Below are positions 11,303-22,775 of a stretch of 64,000 nt of DNA, piece by piece (within the stretch, counting starts at the first letter, position 1; every line of letters starts with the position of its first letter). Location: assembly GCA_951812925.1 (NCBI GenBank), contig OX638369.1, positions 27,888,392 through 27,952,391 on the forward strand, written 5' to 3'. This DNA comes from Calliopum simillimum (Eukaryota; Arthropoda; Insecta; Diptera; Lauxaniidae). The notes under the pieces were generated by a model. It made no database searches, was not told where the DNA came from, and worked only from the letters and a program-made list of their open reading frames with translations. Position numbers and translations under genes: made by a program.

Positions 11303-12695
11303 GAATTTATATCAGTTGTAAGCAGAACATTTTGTTTTTCTACCAATCGCGGAAATATTAGAGAAAACTCAAGGCACTAGCTAGTTATTCTTATTCAAAA
11401 TTTTTGCATTCACATACCATCTTGAAACAGTGCAATTTGAGTTATTTGAACTATCTGTGCAATATCTGTATGTAAAAAGCAAACGAAATCGGTTTAATCT
11501 TAAAATAGAAAAAAAGCTCTCACAACTAAACCGCTACATTAAAATTTTTGAAATTCGGTATGGAGATAAGCTAAAAGAAACTAATATATGAACCCTTAGG
11601 AGGGTAATGTCCCTCAATAGAAAATTCGCTCTAAAAGCTAAAAACTGATCTAAAGAACACTGAACAGAAAGAAAAGATATTAAAAACAGTGCCAATGCCA
11701 CGTCCCTAATGAAAAAATAGCTGCCAATGCTAAAGCACTGCACTGATTTTTATAAAATGTTTTACGGAGATATGCTTAATATAAAAGAGGAATAATAAGA
11801 ACTCTTTTTTTGTGAAAAATGCTTAAAATGATCGAATTTCGGTCACAAGATGAACTCTAGTACTTATAAATGTTCACTTCCTATAACTTTGTAAGTCTTT
11901 ATTTTGCAAATTCTTACCTAATAAAGAAACATGTGTGATTTCCAAAAAGTCTTAACCTAAGGCAACCACGTGATGTGTAAGTGCTTAACAACCTTGAGCA
12001 GCTGCACAGCTACACTTTACACAATATAGAAAGTTGCAATGCCACCTTCAATTTACAATTCCTCGAAAAGAGCATTATCATACCTTAAATTAATGAAAAA
12101 ATCTACTTATTTACATTTTAAATAAATAACAAATACTAAGTATATTTATGTACAATTTACAACTTCCGCTCCCAGCTACTTAAAACTAAAGTGCACTTTA
12201 TCCGCTGTAATCATTGGCCCCGATAACCTTTCATTTTCCATGCATACGCGTAGAATCAAAATCTCTAACAACTTTAGGTTGCAGTGGGAACGCACGAAAG
12301 AAAACTTATCGGGAGAATAAAGTAATTGCCTTAAAACTGTTTCGATTTGTCACGTGCTCAATGACTTGACTTCCACCATACCATCTACACGTCTTTATAT
12401 CACATTTCAAATTTTTCTCAATACACAGCATCAGCATCAAGTATTTTTCACCCTCCTTTGCTACGTTGGTTGCTCCCTTTCGAGATTAAAAGAATTTTGT
12501 ATCACAGACAATGTGCATTTGTAAGCATTAGATGTAAGCTTGTTTGGGCTTGTTATAGTGAACTGTACTTTATTCTGTCATACGACTGTACTGAACTTTT
12601 TCTTAGTAAATAGCATTTATTTTAAATTCCATAACATATTTTGCGAAAATATTTTCTCACGAAATTCTTTTTTTGTCATGTACTTCTTAAGCCCT
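11303..12695. other. Gene-free interval
   Basis: No supported gene or repeat. Short open frames only (the longest about 69 codons, minus strand near 11534-11743), with no recognisable motifs. A+T-rich, unique-looking sequence. Confidence 0.5.
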
Positions 12696-12918
12696 GATTC
12701 AAAGACATTCGTTAACTAATAACAAGAGTTTAACCAACAGAGTTTTATTTTCAATCATTAGTTAACCATTAGTCAAATCCCGAAATTTTATTGGTTAAGC
12801 GTTGGTCAACCATCAGCCATATTTTCTTCTTCTTCATTATTTTATTTAGCCAAGACACGAGTATAAAACATTAGCCACAATTTTAATTAACTAATTAGTT
12901 AACTAATAACTATGAATC
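12696..12918. mobile_element. 223-bp MITE-like element
   Basis: The first 21 bases (GATTCA...GTTAAC) match the complement of the last 21 at about 17 positions. The interior repeats variants of GTTAACTAAT and TTAACCATTAGT in both orientations, so it folds back on itself. No coding capacity. No clear target-site duplication, so the superfamily is unresolved. Confidence 0.5.
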
Positions 12919-14231
12919 CGCGCAAAAAGCCAAAAGACTCAACATTATTTCACACAGCACCAATTATGAGGACCAAAGGGCCAAATCCCAGCTGAAAGAA
13001 ATTTTTTTAGCTCTGTACAAAATAAACACCTCCTATATTCGACTTAATGTAGGGAATTCGAAACAATTTTTATTAAAACCAATCGCTATAATTTCTCTGA
13101 TCAATCCCACTAAAGCAAGACATTACAAATCAGCTCTCAATAACTTTCTTTATCTCTGTCAAAGTAAGTACCTATGAAAATTACAAAAAAAAAAAAAAGG
13201 AAAAAATCGTCACAAATTTTCATCTGAAAATGCCTTAAAGATTTATGTGAATTTCGTATGTTGTGTTGTGCCCCTAAAACTGCCTGCCGTCTTCTTATGT
13301 CAATTCCGTTCTTGTTGTTGTTGCTATTGCATGTGAAAGAGATGTCATTCTTTTACGTGTGTGGCGCATTGTAAGCATGTACGCATTTGTATTCTTTGAC
13401 GCGTCATGAAAATCTGTTTCGCTTATTAAGTTGTCACAATTTCTTTTATTCTTTTATTTTGTTGTGTGCCATTTTCTTTAAGGTTTCTTTCGCCCCTCCA
13501 TAAAAGGGAGGTGGGGTAGAAAAGATATCGTTGCCTACTTCCTCTTCGTCACTAGAGCTTTGTCGTCATGTTGTTCCGTTGTTTTGTTACATTGTGTAAC
13601 ATTGCTGTTGCTGTTGGTTGCTACATTGCTGCGGCAAGTGTTTTACAGCAATGAATTATGACATTTCGTTTCATTTCTGATGACGTCTTAAATGGAGAAT
13701 GACACATACTACCATGGAGCCACGTAACAACAGTTGTTTCATGTGCTTATGGAGACTCCGTAAGAAATTTGCAAGCATTGTTGGCGTACATAATTCCATG
13801 CTAACGTTAGTTTTCGCATTAGAACAGACATACCCACTGAAGATTATTTGAAAGGCTGGAACATAATGCGTTAACGTTAAGCTTCAACGTCTGATCATCA
13901 ATCTTTGGCTTCTTAAATCGTTAATGGTTAGTGAATTGGTCTTCAGTTTATCGCTATTTCGGTTTATAGCAATCAGTGGACTCTTGCAATATTATCGGTT
14001 AATTTGTTGTTCCTTAACGAGTTAGCTTACCGAAAGAAAAGGTTATCTAGCTAATAATCAGCTAGCTAAAAACTTTTTTGAGACTAGCCTTTTCACCATC
14101 ACTTTTCAATCTTAATTTTCAATTAGCAACCTCAACCCTTTGTTACCGAACAAATTTTTCGGTATTCTATATGCTAGTTTACCGTCAGTGGATAGCATCT
14201 TGTCAAATAATCGACTAACTTCAGAAATCAT
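12919..14231. other. Gene-free interval
   Basis: No gene found. It contains a poly-A run near 13185-13198 and short inverted motifs (CTAACGTTAG at about 13801; CTAGCTAATAATCAGCTAG at about 14048-14066) that may be residues of older foldback elements. Confidence 0.5.
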
Positions 14232-14285
14232 TATAAGCGACACTTTTTGAGCGACACGTTTTTCGATACCTTTTAGTCCAAGAAA

Positions 14286-14798
14286 CAGCGCTTAAAAACA
14301 ACTTCGCGTTTCTAAAAGCTGGTTTTGTTACACGAAAAAAGTGCACATGTCATAAAATGCTTAGAATCATCCAGGTGTGGATATTTTGGAATTTTTTGTT
14401 TTTTGGAAAATTTTTAACGTCATAAATTTTTTTGGAAAAAATAAAAAATTCACGGAACAAGTCTTGGATGATTCTAAGCATTTTATGCCATGTGCACTTT
14501 TTTTGTAAAATGCCTCCCTCGTGAGCAAAAAAAGCGTTTTGCCTTTCACGGGGCTGCTAACGTTTAACTGACTGACCGACAAAATTGTTTTTTATATGCA
14601 TTATACAATCTGTATAACAATTTTTAGCCTTTAGAAATTAATTTGATCAAAATGGAAATTTTACATGTTTGAGACCATGTATCAGCCGCCTGTTCTAAAG
14701 TTCGCTTGACTGACCGACATATTATTGATGTACACATTTACTATAACCAACTGTAATAAAACCAGCTTTTAGAAAAGCAAAGTTGGTTTTAGGCGCTG
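14286..14798. mobile_element. 513-bp TIR element inserted in the GACAC array
   Basis: Both ends begin CAGCGC. The left 48 bases (14286-14333) and the complement of the last 48 match at about 42 positions. Array sequence stops just before 14286 and resumes just after 14798, so this is an insertion. A CAG start resembles hAT ends, but the flanking 8-mers do not match, so the superfamily is unresolved. It has no transposase. An inner foldback lies at 14335-14504, and a CTGACCGACA motif recurs (about 14572 and 14710). Confidence 0.7.
14335..14504. repeat. Inner foldback, arms about 40 bp
   Basis: The arm at 14335-14373 (…GTGCACATGTCATAAAATGC…) is the near-perfect inverse of 14465-14504, with about one mismatch. 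The loop is about 90 bp. It is either part of the host TIR element or an element nested in it. Confidence 0.85.
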
Positions 14799-15535
14799 GC
14801 TCTCCGGCTATTTTTCGCTACAAGTTTTTATCGACACATTTTTCGAAACTTTTAGGCGACATATTTTTTAACGCTTTTTGGCAACACATTGTTCGACACT
14901 TTTTTGGAGACACATTTTTCCACACTTATTTGGAAATTTATTTTTCGACATTTTTTGGCGACACATTTTTTGACACTTTTTTTTGGCGTCACATTTTTTC
15001 GCTACAATTTTTTGATAGCACATTTTTCGACGCTTTTAAGGGACACATTTTTCGATACTCCTTTGGAAATTTATTTCCGATTTTTTTTTGACACTTTTTT
15101 GGCTATATGTACCTACATTAAGCGATCCTTTTTTGAAAATTTGTTTTTCGACTTTTTTCGGCGACACAGTTTTTGACAGTATTTAAGCGTCACATTTTGG
15201 GCGACACTAATCGATACTTTTTTGGCGACACATCTTTCAACGCTTATTTAAGCGACACTTAAGGCAATACGGTTTTCGACACTTTTTCGCTACAATTTTT
15301 TGCCGATACTTTTTTGGAGACACATTTTTCGACACTTCTTTTCTAAAAATTTCTGGCGACAAATATTTCACCACTTTTTTGGCGACACATTCTTTAACAT
15401 TTTTTGGGCGACACGTTTTTGGCTAGACATTTTTCTTTACTTTTATAGTGATACATTTTACGACTCTTTTTGGGTGACACTTTTTTAAAGACACATTTTT
15501 GTAGCGACACTTTTTCGGCAATTCTTGTACACTAT

Positions 15536-18500
15536 TTTGCAATACATTTTTTAGGTTTACATTAGACCGAAGTTTGTTTTCTATCTCGACGACTTGGTCA
15601 TCGTCTGTTAAATTTCCACATTGGCATACTATTGATCATAAAATATGTACCATATGTGTGTATCCTATTGGTGAACCTGGTGTAAATGTCTAGGAAATAA
15701 GCACGTATCACCAACATTATATGTAGGATATGCAGCATCGCGTCTTCGATGTCATCTGTGTTGTTATGAAAAATCTTAAAATATAGAATTCTGACGCATC
15801 GTACATATCTTTTTTTATTGTATATTCGGTGCTAAGGGTATTTTTTTTTTTTTTTTTGGAGAAAAGGCACAGCTGTGGCTAACTTTCTTTTGTTATTGAA
15901 AACGTTTATTGTAGCGTAACTTTGAAAGAAGTGTGTGTGTTTGTGTGTTAAATCAATTTTAATTTTGAAAAAATAAAGTCCTTGGATTTATGTGTTTTCA
16001 TTTTATATGTATTTATGAGTATGAAAAAAAATATTTTATTTAATTTGCAGGTAAAAAGATATGGTAATAAAAACAAGCAGCTTTAACAAATGCACATTTA
16101 ATACATTTCTGGTTCCGATAAAGGATTTTCGAAATACTTTCGTCATCTATAAGGATACAAGAATATGTTCCATGAAAAAATCTTTGTCGATTATTGTTTT
16201 TATATTTGTAATAGTTATATAAAAAAATATTTTTGGTGAGGCATATTTTTGAATCCTTTTAGAGGACAAAACTATTTTCAAAAATCTTTTAGCTAATCCA
16301 GAAATATATTTAATATATATTTGTTTGTATAATATACAACTTCCCAAATATCCCAATTATTCAATGAAAAAATATGTAATACACAATGTACCGACTTCCG
16401 ACATTTTCAATTCAATTAGGCAGAAATAATAATGACTTTAATGCGACAACATTAACAACAAAATCAACTACAATACAGAGTAACAAAAAACCCATAAAAC
16501 AAATGCAGAAAATACCTGAAAAACTGTAAAGAAATAGTAAAAAAAACAAATTGAACTACAACAGAAACCATATGTACTCATGCACAATACCATACAGACT
16601 TTCCGATAGAGAAAAATGTCTGGAATGCAGTGGTACATTAAAAGCAAATTGCTAAATGACCCATAACACGTAATAGACTCAACTAAAAATCAATTGTGAC
16701 GCTGGACTCTGCTGGTTGAGTTGAGTCGAGTTCACCAAATAAACGACAGGACATGAACAGGATAGGCGACGAGCATAGCAAAAGGCAAAGGCCAACCAGC
16801 AGAGTAACAAAAACTCTGACAACAGAACTTTGCAATCGAATAGAAAATTAAACAAAAAAAAAAAAAAAATCAAGTACGTTCCCGAACAAAACTATAGCAT
16901 AGGAAATGGCAAACTATATGGTGAACAATTTTTGTAACAGATTGCAGTAGAACTAAAATGAAAAAGTAAATTGTCGTAAAATTAAAAAAAAAAAATCAAA
17001 ATACTCGAACGTATGAAATTTTATTACCCAGAAAGGACTATGCTAAAAAAAAGCAAAGGAAAGTTACACATATGTATATTGTACGGGCGGGTAGTGGGAT
17101 AATAATACGCACTGGCATTGCATAGAAAATAAATAAAATGTGAAAATAAACAATAGTAGGAGGAAGTCAGAAGTGGCACCATGGTTGACATGGTCAACAT
17201 TGTTGTACCCAACAATGTAGGTCACTTTTTTTGTTCGACGACGAAGGATTCTGGTCAACGGTTACATTGAGTACTGCACACTAGAGAGAACACCTTTCAA
17301 CAAGGACAAAACCAAAACACAACAGTGGTGGGGAAAAGAAATGTGAAAGTGCACTAAATAGGTTTATTACGTTCATTTTAATACCCGCATTCATTGAACA
17401 CCAAACAATCAACTCGATACCTACCATAGACGACGATTGTCCTTGTTGGTTGACATTGTGTGTGCGCCAACCAAGTCTATTGTATGCTGTATATCCTTGA
17501 TGTTGCCACTTTTGTACTGACTCTTAGTTGTTGTTTTTTTTCTCGACTTGTGTTTCAACTCATTTGTCTTTTTTTACAGAAATAATGTCTGCTTAAATCG
17601 ATTTTTATTTCAATATTTTTGTTTGGTATTATATTGTTATTGTTGTTGTTATTACTATGCTCCTTCCGCCATTTCTACTTTACTTATCGATAATTTGTAA
17701 TCGCATTTTTATTTTCGATTTCCGCCATATGTTACTTCCGCGTATTGTTTTTATTTTTTTTCTTTTTTCAGCTTAACAAGGATTTGTTATCCTTTTGCTG
17801 TTGGTACATAACTTTTCCCTTTAGCTTAATGGACCAGCAGTGTTGTCCTTGCGTCATAGTTACGTTACCATGCCACATTGACAATATGTTGTTAGCACTT
17901 GCTGTGCTCTTATTTATTTGTCAAGAGCTCGTAAGGGATATATGGGCTGATTAGTTGACAGTTTGAATGGTTATCAAGTAACCAATAAAGTCGACAAAGC
18001 AAGAAAGTTACATATGTCAGAAAAAAAAGCTTTAATTTTTAACACAATTACTTTGAGTTAAGGCATTCATTCTCTAGAATCGAAACCTTATACACTGGCG
18101 GTAAAAATAATAATTTCTTGAGTTATATTTTAAAGTCATTGTCACTAGATCGAGTATTGTTGGCACAAAGTAAATTCTTTCTCAGACAAAATTTCAAATA
18201 TTCTATGTTTAAACAAATTCTTTCTAATACTCAAATATGACCTATTTCGACAAATAAAACATTCTTCAAAAAAACCAATGTGGACTGGGTGGAAGTCTTA
18301 TTCGTTCTTGCAACTTCTTGGAGGTGCATATAGTTTGATTGCGTTGGAACCATTGAATTCAAAACTTTTTCTTTTCTTCAATTTCTTTTATATCGATCTT
18401 TTCTCGGTGACTTTTGGTCCATCAGATTCTTGACTATGCTACAGCTTCCACAAATAGATGTCTGGACAGTTAAAAGACACTATAGGGTCACCAGATTTTA

Positions 18501-18985
18501 GTATAGCCAAAAAGATAGGTTCTGCTTTTAGGCCATCAGATACATAGCTTAAAAAAAGAAGGAATGCAGAAACCTTGGAATTCTATTTGGACAAGTTCGG
18601 ATGGTTACTTTTTTTCAAAAGATCAAAAAAAGGAAAAATAACGAAAATCCGTGATTTTGCACTCTTAAACTTTTTAGGTTAGGACTTTTCTCAGAAAAAA
18701 AAATTATCGATGTTATTCAAAAATGATTTTAAATATAAATAGTACTAGGAAAAATTACCCTGTCTTATTATAAAACTTCAAAAATAGCGCAAAAAATTGT
18801 GTTTTTCGCACTTTTGCCCAAAGATGTCTCAAAAAACGTATGCAATAGAGCAATTTCTTGATCGGGTTTGGAATTAGCATAGACAAATGCATTCAAAAAT
18901 AGCTATTTTTGTTTGTTAATGAGAAAACTTTTCTCAGGCTTTGATAAAAAAAAAATGAACAGCATTTCCAGATTCTCCACCACCA
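15536..18985. other. Gene-free interval
   Basis: No supported gene. It holds a poly-T run (about 15841-15858), a short GT tract near 15930-15950, a poly-A run (about 16854-16869) and TTG repeats near 17637-17652. Open frames are all under 70 codons with no recognisable domain. Confidence 0.5.
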
Positions 18986-18989
18986 CCCT

Positions 18990-19860
18990 AACCAAACTAA
19001 AAATCCAATCTCGGAAGCTATTTAACAGCAAAAATCCACAGAATTCTCTCCAAAAAGCACTCTAACTCAATCAGTTTTCTAAGTAATCCCGACGATACCT
19101 TAACGGATGACTGTAATAAGACTCTAGAACTTTCCCTATTTTTAACTCATTGACCTACAAACCATTAAATCTAAGGATATACAATAGCAGCAAGAAGGTC
19201 TAATTCCACATATTGGTTCGTAAAGTGGTTACAGAGAAGAAAAATTAAATGTACTATTAACTCATTTGAACATTTCAAATCTCTAGAAGTTGATGAAATT
19301 TTTCCATTTCCACTCCAAGCAGGGGTCACCACGCTACTGCAATTTCTTATTAAGATTTTCAAAATTTTACTGGCTCGGGGTGTTGTTTCTGATAAGTAGA
19401 AGGAAGTCATAGTTGAACATATTCCAAAAGTGTTGGCAGGCTTAGTAATTTGCTCAATTAGTTTGACTTTATTACTTCTCAAAACGGAGGAGAGAAGAGT
19501 ATTTAACAAATTGTCCCCTTCACAGAATGCAATATGCTTACCAGGCTGTTAAATCTACTTTTTTATCTCACAGAGAAAGTTGAATATTTTTATGAAGTGA
19601 AAGAGTTTGCAATCTTAGATTTAGAAGGAGCACTTGATAACATAGATATAAACCATGTCCATCTAGGAAACATCTCTCCAGCATGGGTTAGTCGAGAATT
19701 AGTTCAGTAGATTCTGCAACGAAGAAGAGGAAACAGCAGAACATATTTTATGTCACCGTGACAGTCTAGCAAAACACAGACATAGTTACTTTTCTATCGC
19801 GTACCCCTCTAATTCAACAATCTTGGAATTTATGTTTTATATAAAATACGTATGTATGTA
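18990..19860 (+). pseudogene. Non-LTR retrotransposon remnant (RT and C-terminal tail)
   Basis: Plus-strand fragments match the second open frame of a non-LTR retrotransposon. About 19260-19500 reads FKSLEVDEIFPFPLQAGV and later FLIKIFK, the amino-terminal part of the reverse transcriptase, with one in-frame stop. Near 19530 a shifted frame gives QYAYQAVKST. Near 19610-19650 it gives FAILDLEGALDNI, the motif holding the first catalytic aspartate. At about 19710-19790 RFCNEEEETAEHILCH plus SLAKHRH matches the cysteine/histidine tail after RNase H; its first cysteine is now serine. The region between these blocks is deleted. The QYAYQ/LEGA pattern suggests the LOA/I group; the clade is tentative. 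The opposite-strand open frame at 19171-19509 is a shadow. Confidence 0.8.
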
Positions 19861-20070
19861 AATATGTATAAAAAATTAAGCTTCCCCAGTTACATATTTA
19901 TATAAAAATAATTTTTTTTCCCACTTACCATTCTATCAATATTCCAAATCATAATCATCATCTTGGGCCTCAACCACGCGAAATATCCTTCAACGAGCTT
20001 GTTGCACTTAACACAAGAAATGGTTCTGTGTATAAGAAATTCGTAACACTTTAACCCTTTCCGTGATTTT

Positions 20071-20903
20071 GTCCAATATATTGGACGATCGCTTTCCGCT
20101 ATGTTTCAAACCCTACTGTTACCGCTACAATTTTGCTATTCGCTTTTCAACATATTTTTAGCGTTGAAGAAGGTTTCTTAAGTTTGTATATGTTGATTGT
20201 GCTGGCATTCTGAAAGCCAAAAATCATTTTTTCCATGTTTTAGTGAATGTATATTTTTGCTTTTTTGATGGGCAATCTTATGATAAAAATAATACATATT
20301 TCCAAGTCTCGGATCATTTCCTAAAAATTCATGAGTATTTCGACAACATTATATAATAGATTCGTGGTAAATAATTTTAAAAAATTTGTATGAGGTAACC
20401 TGTGGAGTGCAATTTGTAGGTGTCCAATATATTGGACAACTGCTTTCAAAGGCTGCAGAGTGTAGGTCATAAGTGTCCAATATATTGGACAACTGCATTC
20501 AAAGGTTGTACTTTTTTGTATTGTTGTGTATAAAAATATCGTTTTCCATAAGAAATGTCAGCAAATAAAGAACTTTCTATGGTCAGATCATGGAGATGAC
20601 GTTGATGACAAATCTGAGGATCCGCAGCAGTGGTGTATCTGTTTTATTATATGTCTAAAATGCTACGAACTTTTTTGTGTAAAAAAATACCAGAGTTGCT
20701 TTCAGGAATTTAAAAAAAAAAAAATTATTATATTTCATATTTTTTCTTAATTTCAAAATTTTATGAAAGAAAGTTTACTTTATATTAAAATAAGTACAAA
20801 AAATTTACTAAAATTAAACTCTTACATCATCATTTAATTGAAAATTGGTAAGATGTATTGAAAAAATTATGGTCTTTGCGAGTAATTGTCCAATATATTG
20901 GAC
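20071..20903. repeat. Four copies of a 16-bp perfect palindrome
   Basis: GTCCAATATATTGGAC occurs at 20071-20086, 20422-20437, 20475-20490 and 20888-20903, all inside the TTAA element. Copies two and three belong to a 53-bp tandem duplication (both followed by AACTGC-TTCAAAGG-TG). Multiple identical palindromes in subterminal positions suggest a protein-binding site, probably for the transposase. Confidence 0.9.
20526..20750 (+). pseudogene. Possible piggyBac transposase C-terminal Cys-rich fragment
   Basis: A 74-codon open frame ends with an acidic stretch followed by CICFIICLKCYELFCVKKYQ, then SCFQEF. Spaced cysteines of the form C-x2-C…C-x-x-C…C…CF resemble the RING-like domain that ends many piggyBac transposases. 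Its position near the right end of a TTAA element, on the plus strand, fits. The spacing is imperfect, so this may be coincidence. Confidence 0.4.
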
Positions 20904-21038
20904 ACCTCATACCACCCACATCAGGCAACCTACCTCGATTTTTCTTTCATATTTGTATTTCTCAGCATGAAATTAGTCTTTGGGCCAAATTTCATAATTT
21001 TAACTTAACTTCTCGATTAAAAGCACGGAAAGGGTTAA

Positions 21039-22084
21039 CCATACAAGACAGACAGACAAAACCAAAAATCATAGATTTAACCATTTTGAATGAAAAATGC
21101 TGCTAAGCCTTAAAATGTGCTTGTGTGCTAAAGAGGCGGCAAAGAAAGAGTCACAGGTGATGTAGTCACACCTTGTTGTTGTGTGTTGCTGTGATGTTCC
21201 CGACAAAAATGTCGTGCACGGCGCAACTGAAGCAAATGAAGGTAATAAGCCATGATTTCGTCTTGTTATGTGTGTGCCAAAAAAAAAACCCCACAACACT
21301 TTGTATGTCTATTGGTCTTAGTGTCAGTCTGCATATCTGCCTGTCTGTCTGTCTGAATTGTGTGCCACCCAACAAAATTGTACATCTTTTCACCTGGTTA
21401 CATTTGCTATTTTTATCACCAACCATATGTTGTTGGTTGTTGCCTGTGTTGTGTGTTTTATTTTTATTTTTTTTATGAAAAAGTATTGTATGTTTTGTGT
21501 TGAATTTTACGGAGTGGCAGCACACTTCAAGAAATAGTCCTTAATGATACTATTCTTTCAATAAATAACTATGTTCCTTCTAAATTTTTTACTACCAAAT
21601 TTTGATATAAAATTTTTTCGAAAGATGGAATACATTTTTTGAGAAAATTGAGAAAAATGGAATTTATCCGTAGAATATCATTTCTTAAATAATTCTCTCT
21701 GTGTAAGCTTTATATATATTTGAAATTGTCTGCGCGTGTATTACGTATGGAAAACACCTTCTCGCGCCACATTAACTCTTGATTCACACAATTTTCTTTG
21801 CCTCGTTTTTTTTTTTTTTTGGTGATGATTCTCAGCGTTAAGTTAAGCATGAAGTTGGCTGGTGATGATGATAATGTGGTGTTGTTGTTGTTATTGTTAT
21901 CAGTCCTTTGAAGTATGTAAGTAGTATGTGCACTTGTGTTTATAAGCCTCAGCTGTTATGTTTTGTTACGAAAAATAGCTAAGATTTTTCAAGGATAAAT
22001 AGGCATTTGTTATGCTGTAACGATGTAAAAAGGAAAAAAACTTCAATATGGTTGGAATGATTTGAAATATCCATGAAGTTTACT
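21039..22084. other. Gene-free interval
   Basis: No supported gene. Simple sequence includes CTGTCTGTCTG near 21340, a poly-T run at about 21805-21821 and a GTT tract near 21880-21900. The overlapping open frames at 21166-21525 on both strands have no recognisable domain. Confidence 0.5.
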
Positions 22085-22775
22085 TTTGAAAAACATACCG
22101 AGTAGAACTTTTGTTTCGAAAAATTAGAAATTTCGAAGATTTTTTTTTCGAAAACCCACCGGTAGAAATTTAGTTTCGAAAAACGGGAAATTTCTATGAG
22201 ATTTTTTTTTTTTTCAAGTATCCACCGAGAATTTTTGCTTCGAAAAATGAGATATTTGTATGATTTTTTTTTTTTCAAAAACCCACTAAGTAGAAATTTT
22301 GTTTCGAAAAATGAGAAATTACGATATTTTATTTTTGTTTTTTTTTTTCAAAAAATGAGAAATTCCGATGATTTTTTTTTAAAAAAAAACCCACTAAGTA
22401 GATCTTTTGTTCCGAAAAATGAGAAATTCCGATATTTTTTTTTTTTTTTTCGAAAAATTAGAATTTTCTATTACTCTTTATTTCGATAACCCATCGAGTA
22501 GAATTTTTGTTACGAAAAATGAAAAATTCAGATGATTTTTTTTTTCGAAAATCCACCGAGTAGAAGTTTTGTTTCGAAAAATGAGAAATTGTTTTTCAAA
22601 AACCCTCCAGTAGAATTTTTCTTTCGAAAAGTGAGAAATTTCTGTGATTTTTTTTTTCGAAAACCCACCAAGTAAATTTTTTTTTTTCCCCGAAAAATGA
22701 GAAATTTGTATGAAGTAGAGTAGAAGTTTTGTTCCGAAAAATGAGAAATTTCGAAGATTTGTTTTTTTTTTCAAA
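22085..22775 (+). repeat. About 60-bp tandem array (TTTCGAAAAATGAG type)
   Basis: Roughly eleven diverged copies of a unit containing TTTCGAAAAATGAGAAATT, a poly-T block and AAACCCACCGAGTAGAA. Copies start near 22117, 22179, 22240, 22303, 22353, 22413, 22513, 22574, 22623, 22690 and 22734. Open frames on either strand merely translate the repeat. Confidence 0.85.

Larger units (their letters stand above)
14232..15535 (+). repeat. GACAC/poly-T satellite-like array, locus 1
   Basis: Alternating blocks of the type GGCGACACATTTTT and CGACACTTTTTT repeat with a period near 25-26 bp and heavy divergence. Phrases GCGACAC or GAGACAC followed by T-runs occur throughout 14232-14275 and 14806-15535. 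The two parts are separated by a TIR element. The same family recurs in the same orientation at 39188-40370. Long open frames in it come from the lack of stop codons in the repeat, not from a gene. Confidence 0.85.
20055..21034 (+). mobile_element. Second piggyBac-like element, non-autonomous
   Basis: TTAA at 20051-20054 and 21035-21038 flanks 980 bp. The ends are near-perfect 16-bp inverted repeats (CCCTTTCCGTGATTTT against CCCTTTCCGTGCTTTT). TTAA duplication plus a CCC start is the piggyBac signature. The left terminal repeat is followed at once by the perfect palindrome GTCCAATATATTGGAC, which recurs three more times inside. The interior keeps only a possible fragment of the transposase C-terminal cysteine-rich region. 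The well-kept ends suggest insertion more recent than the element at 604-2005. Confidence 0.85.

Noticed and set aside
19171..19509. 112-codon minus-strand open frame
   Set aside because: Antisense shadow of the reverse-transcriptase remnant, which is recognisable on the plus strand.
22196..22774. Open frames of 97-99 codons on both strands
   Set aside because: Direct translation of the roughly 60-bp TTTCGAAAAATGAG array.
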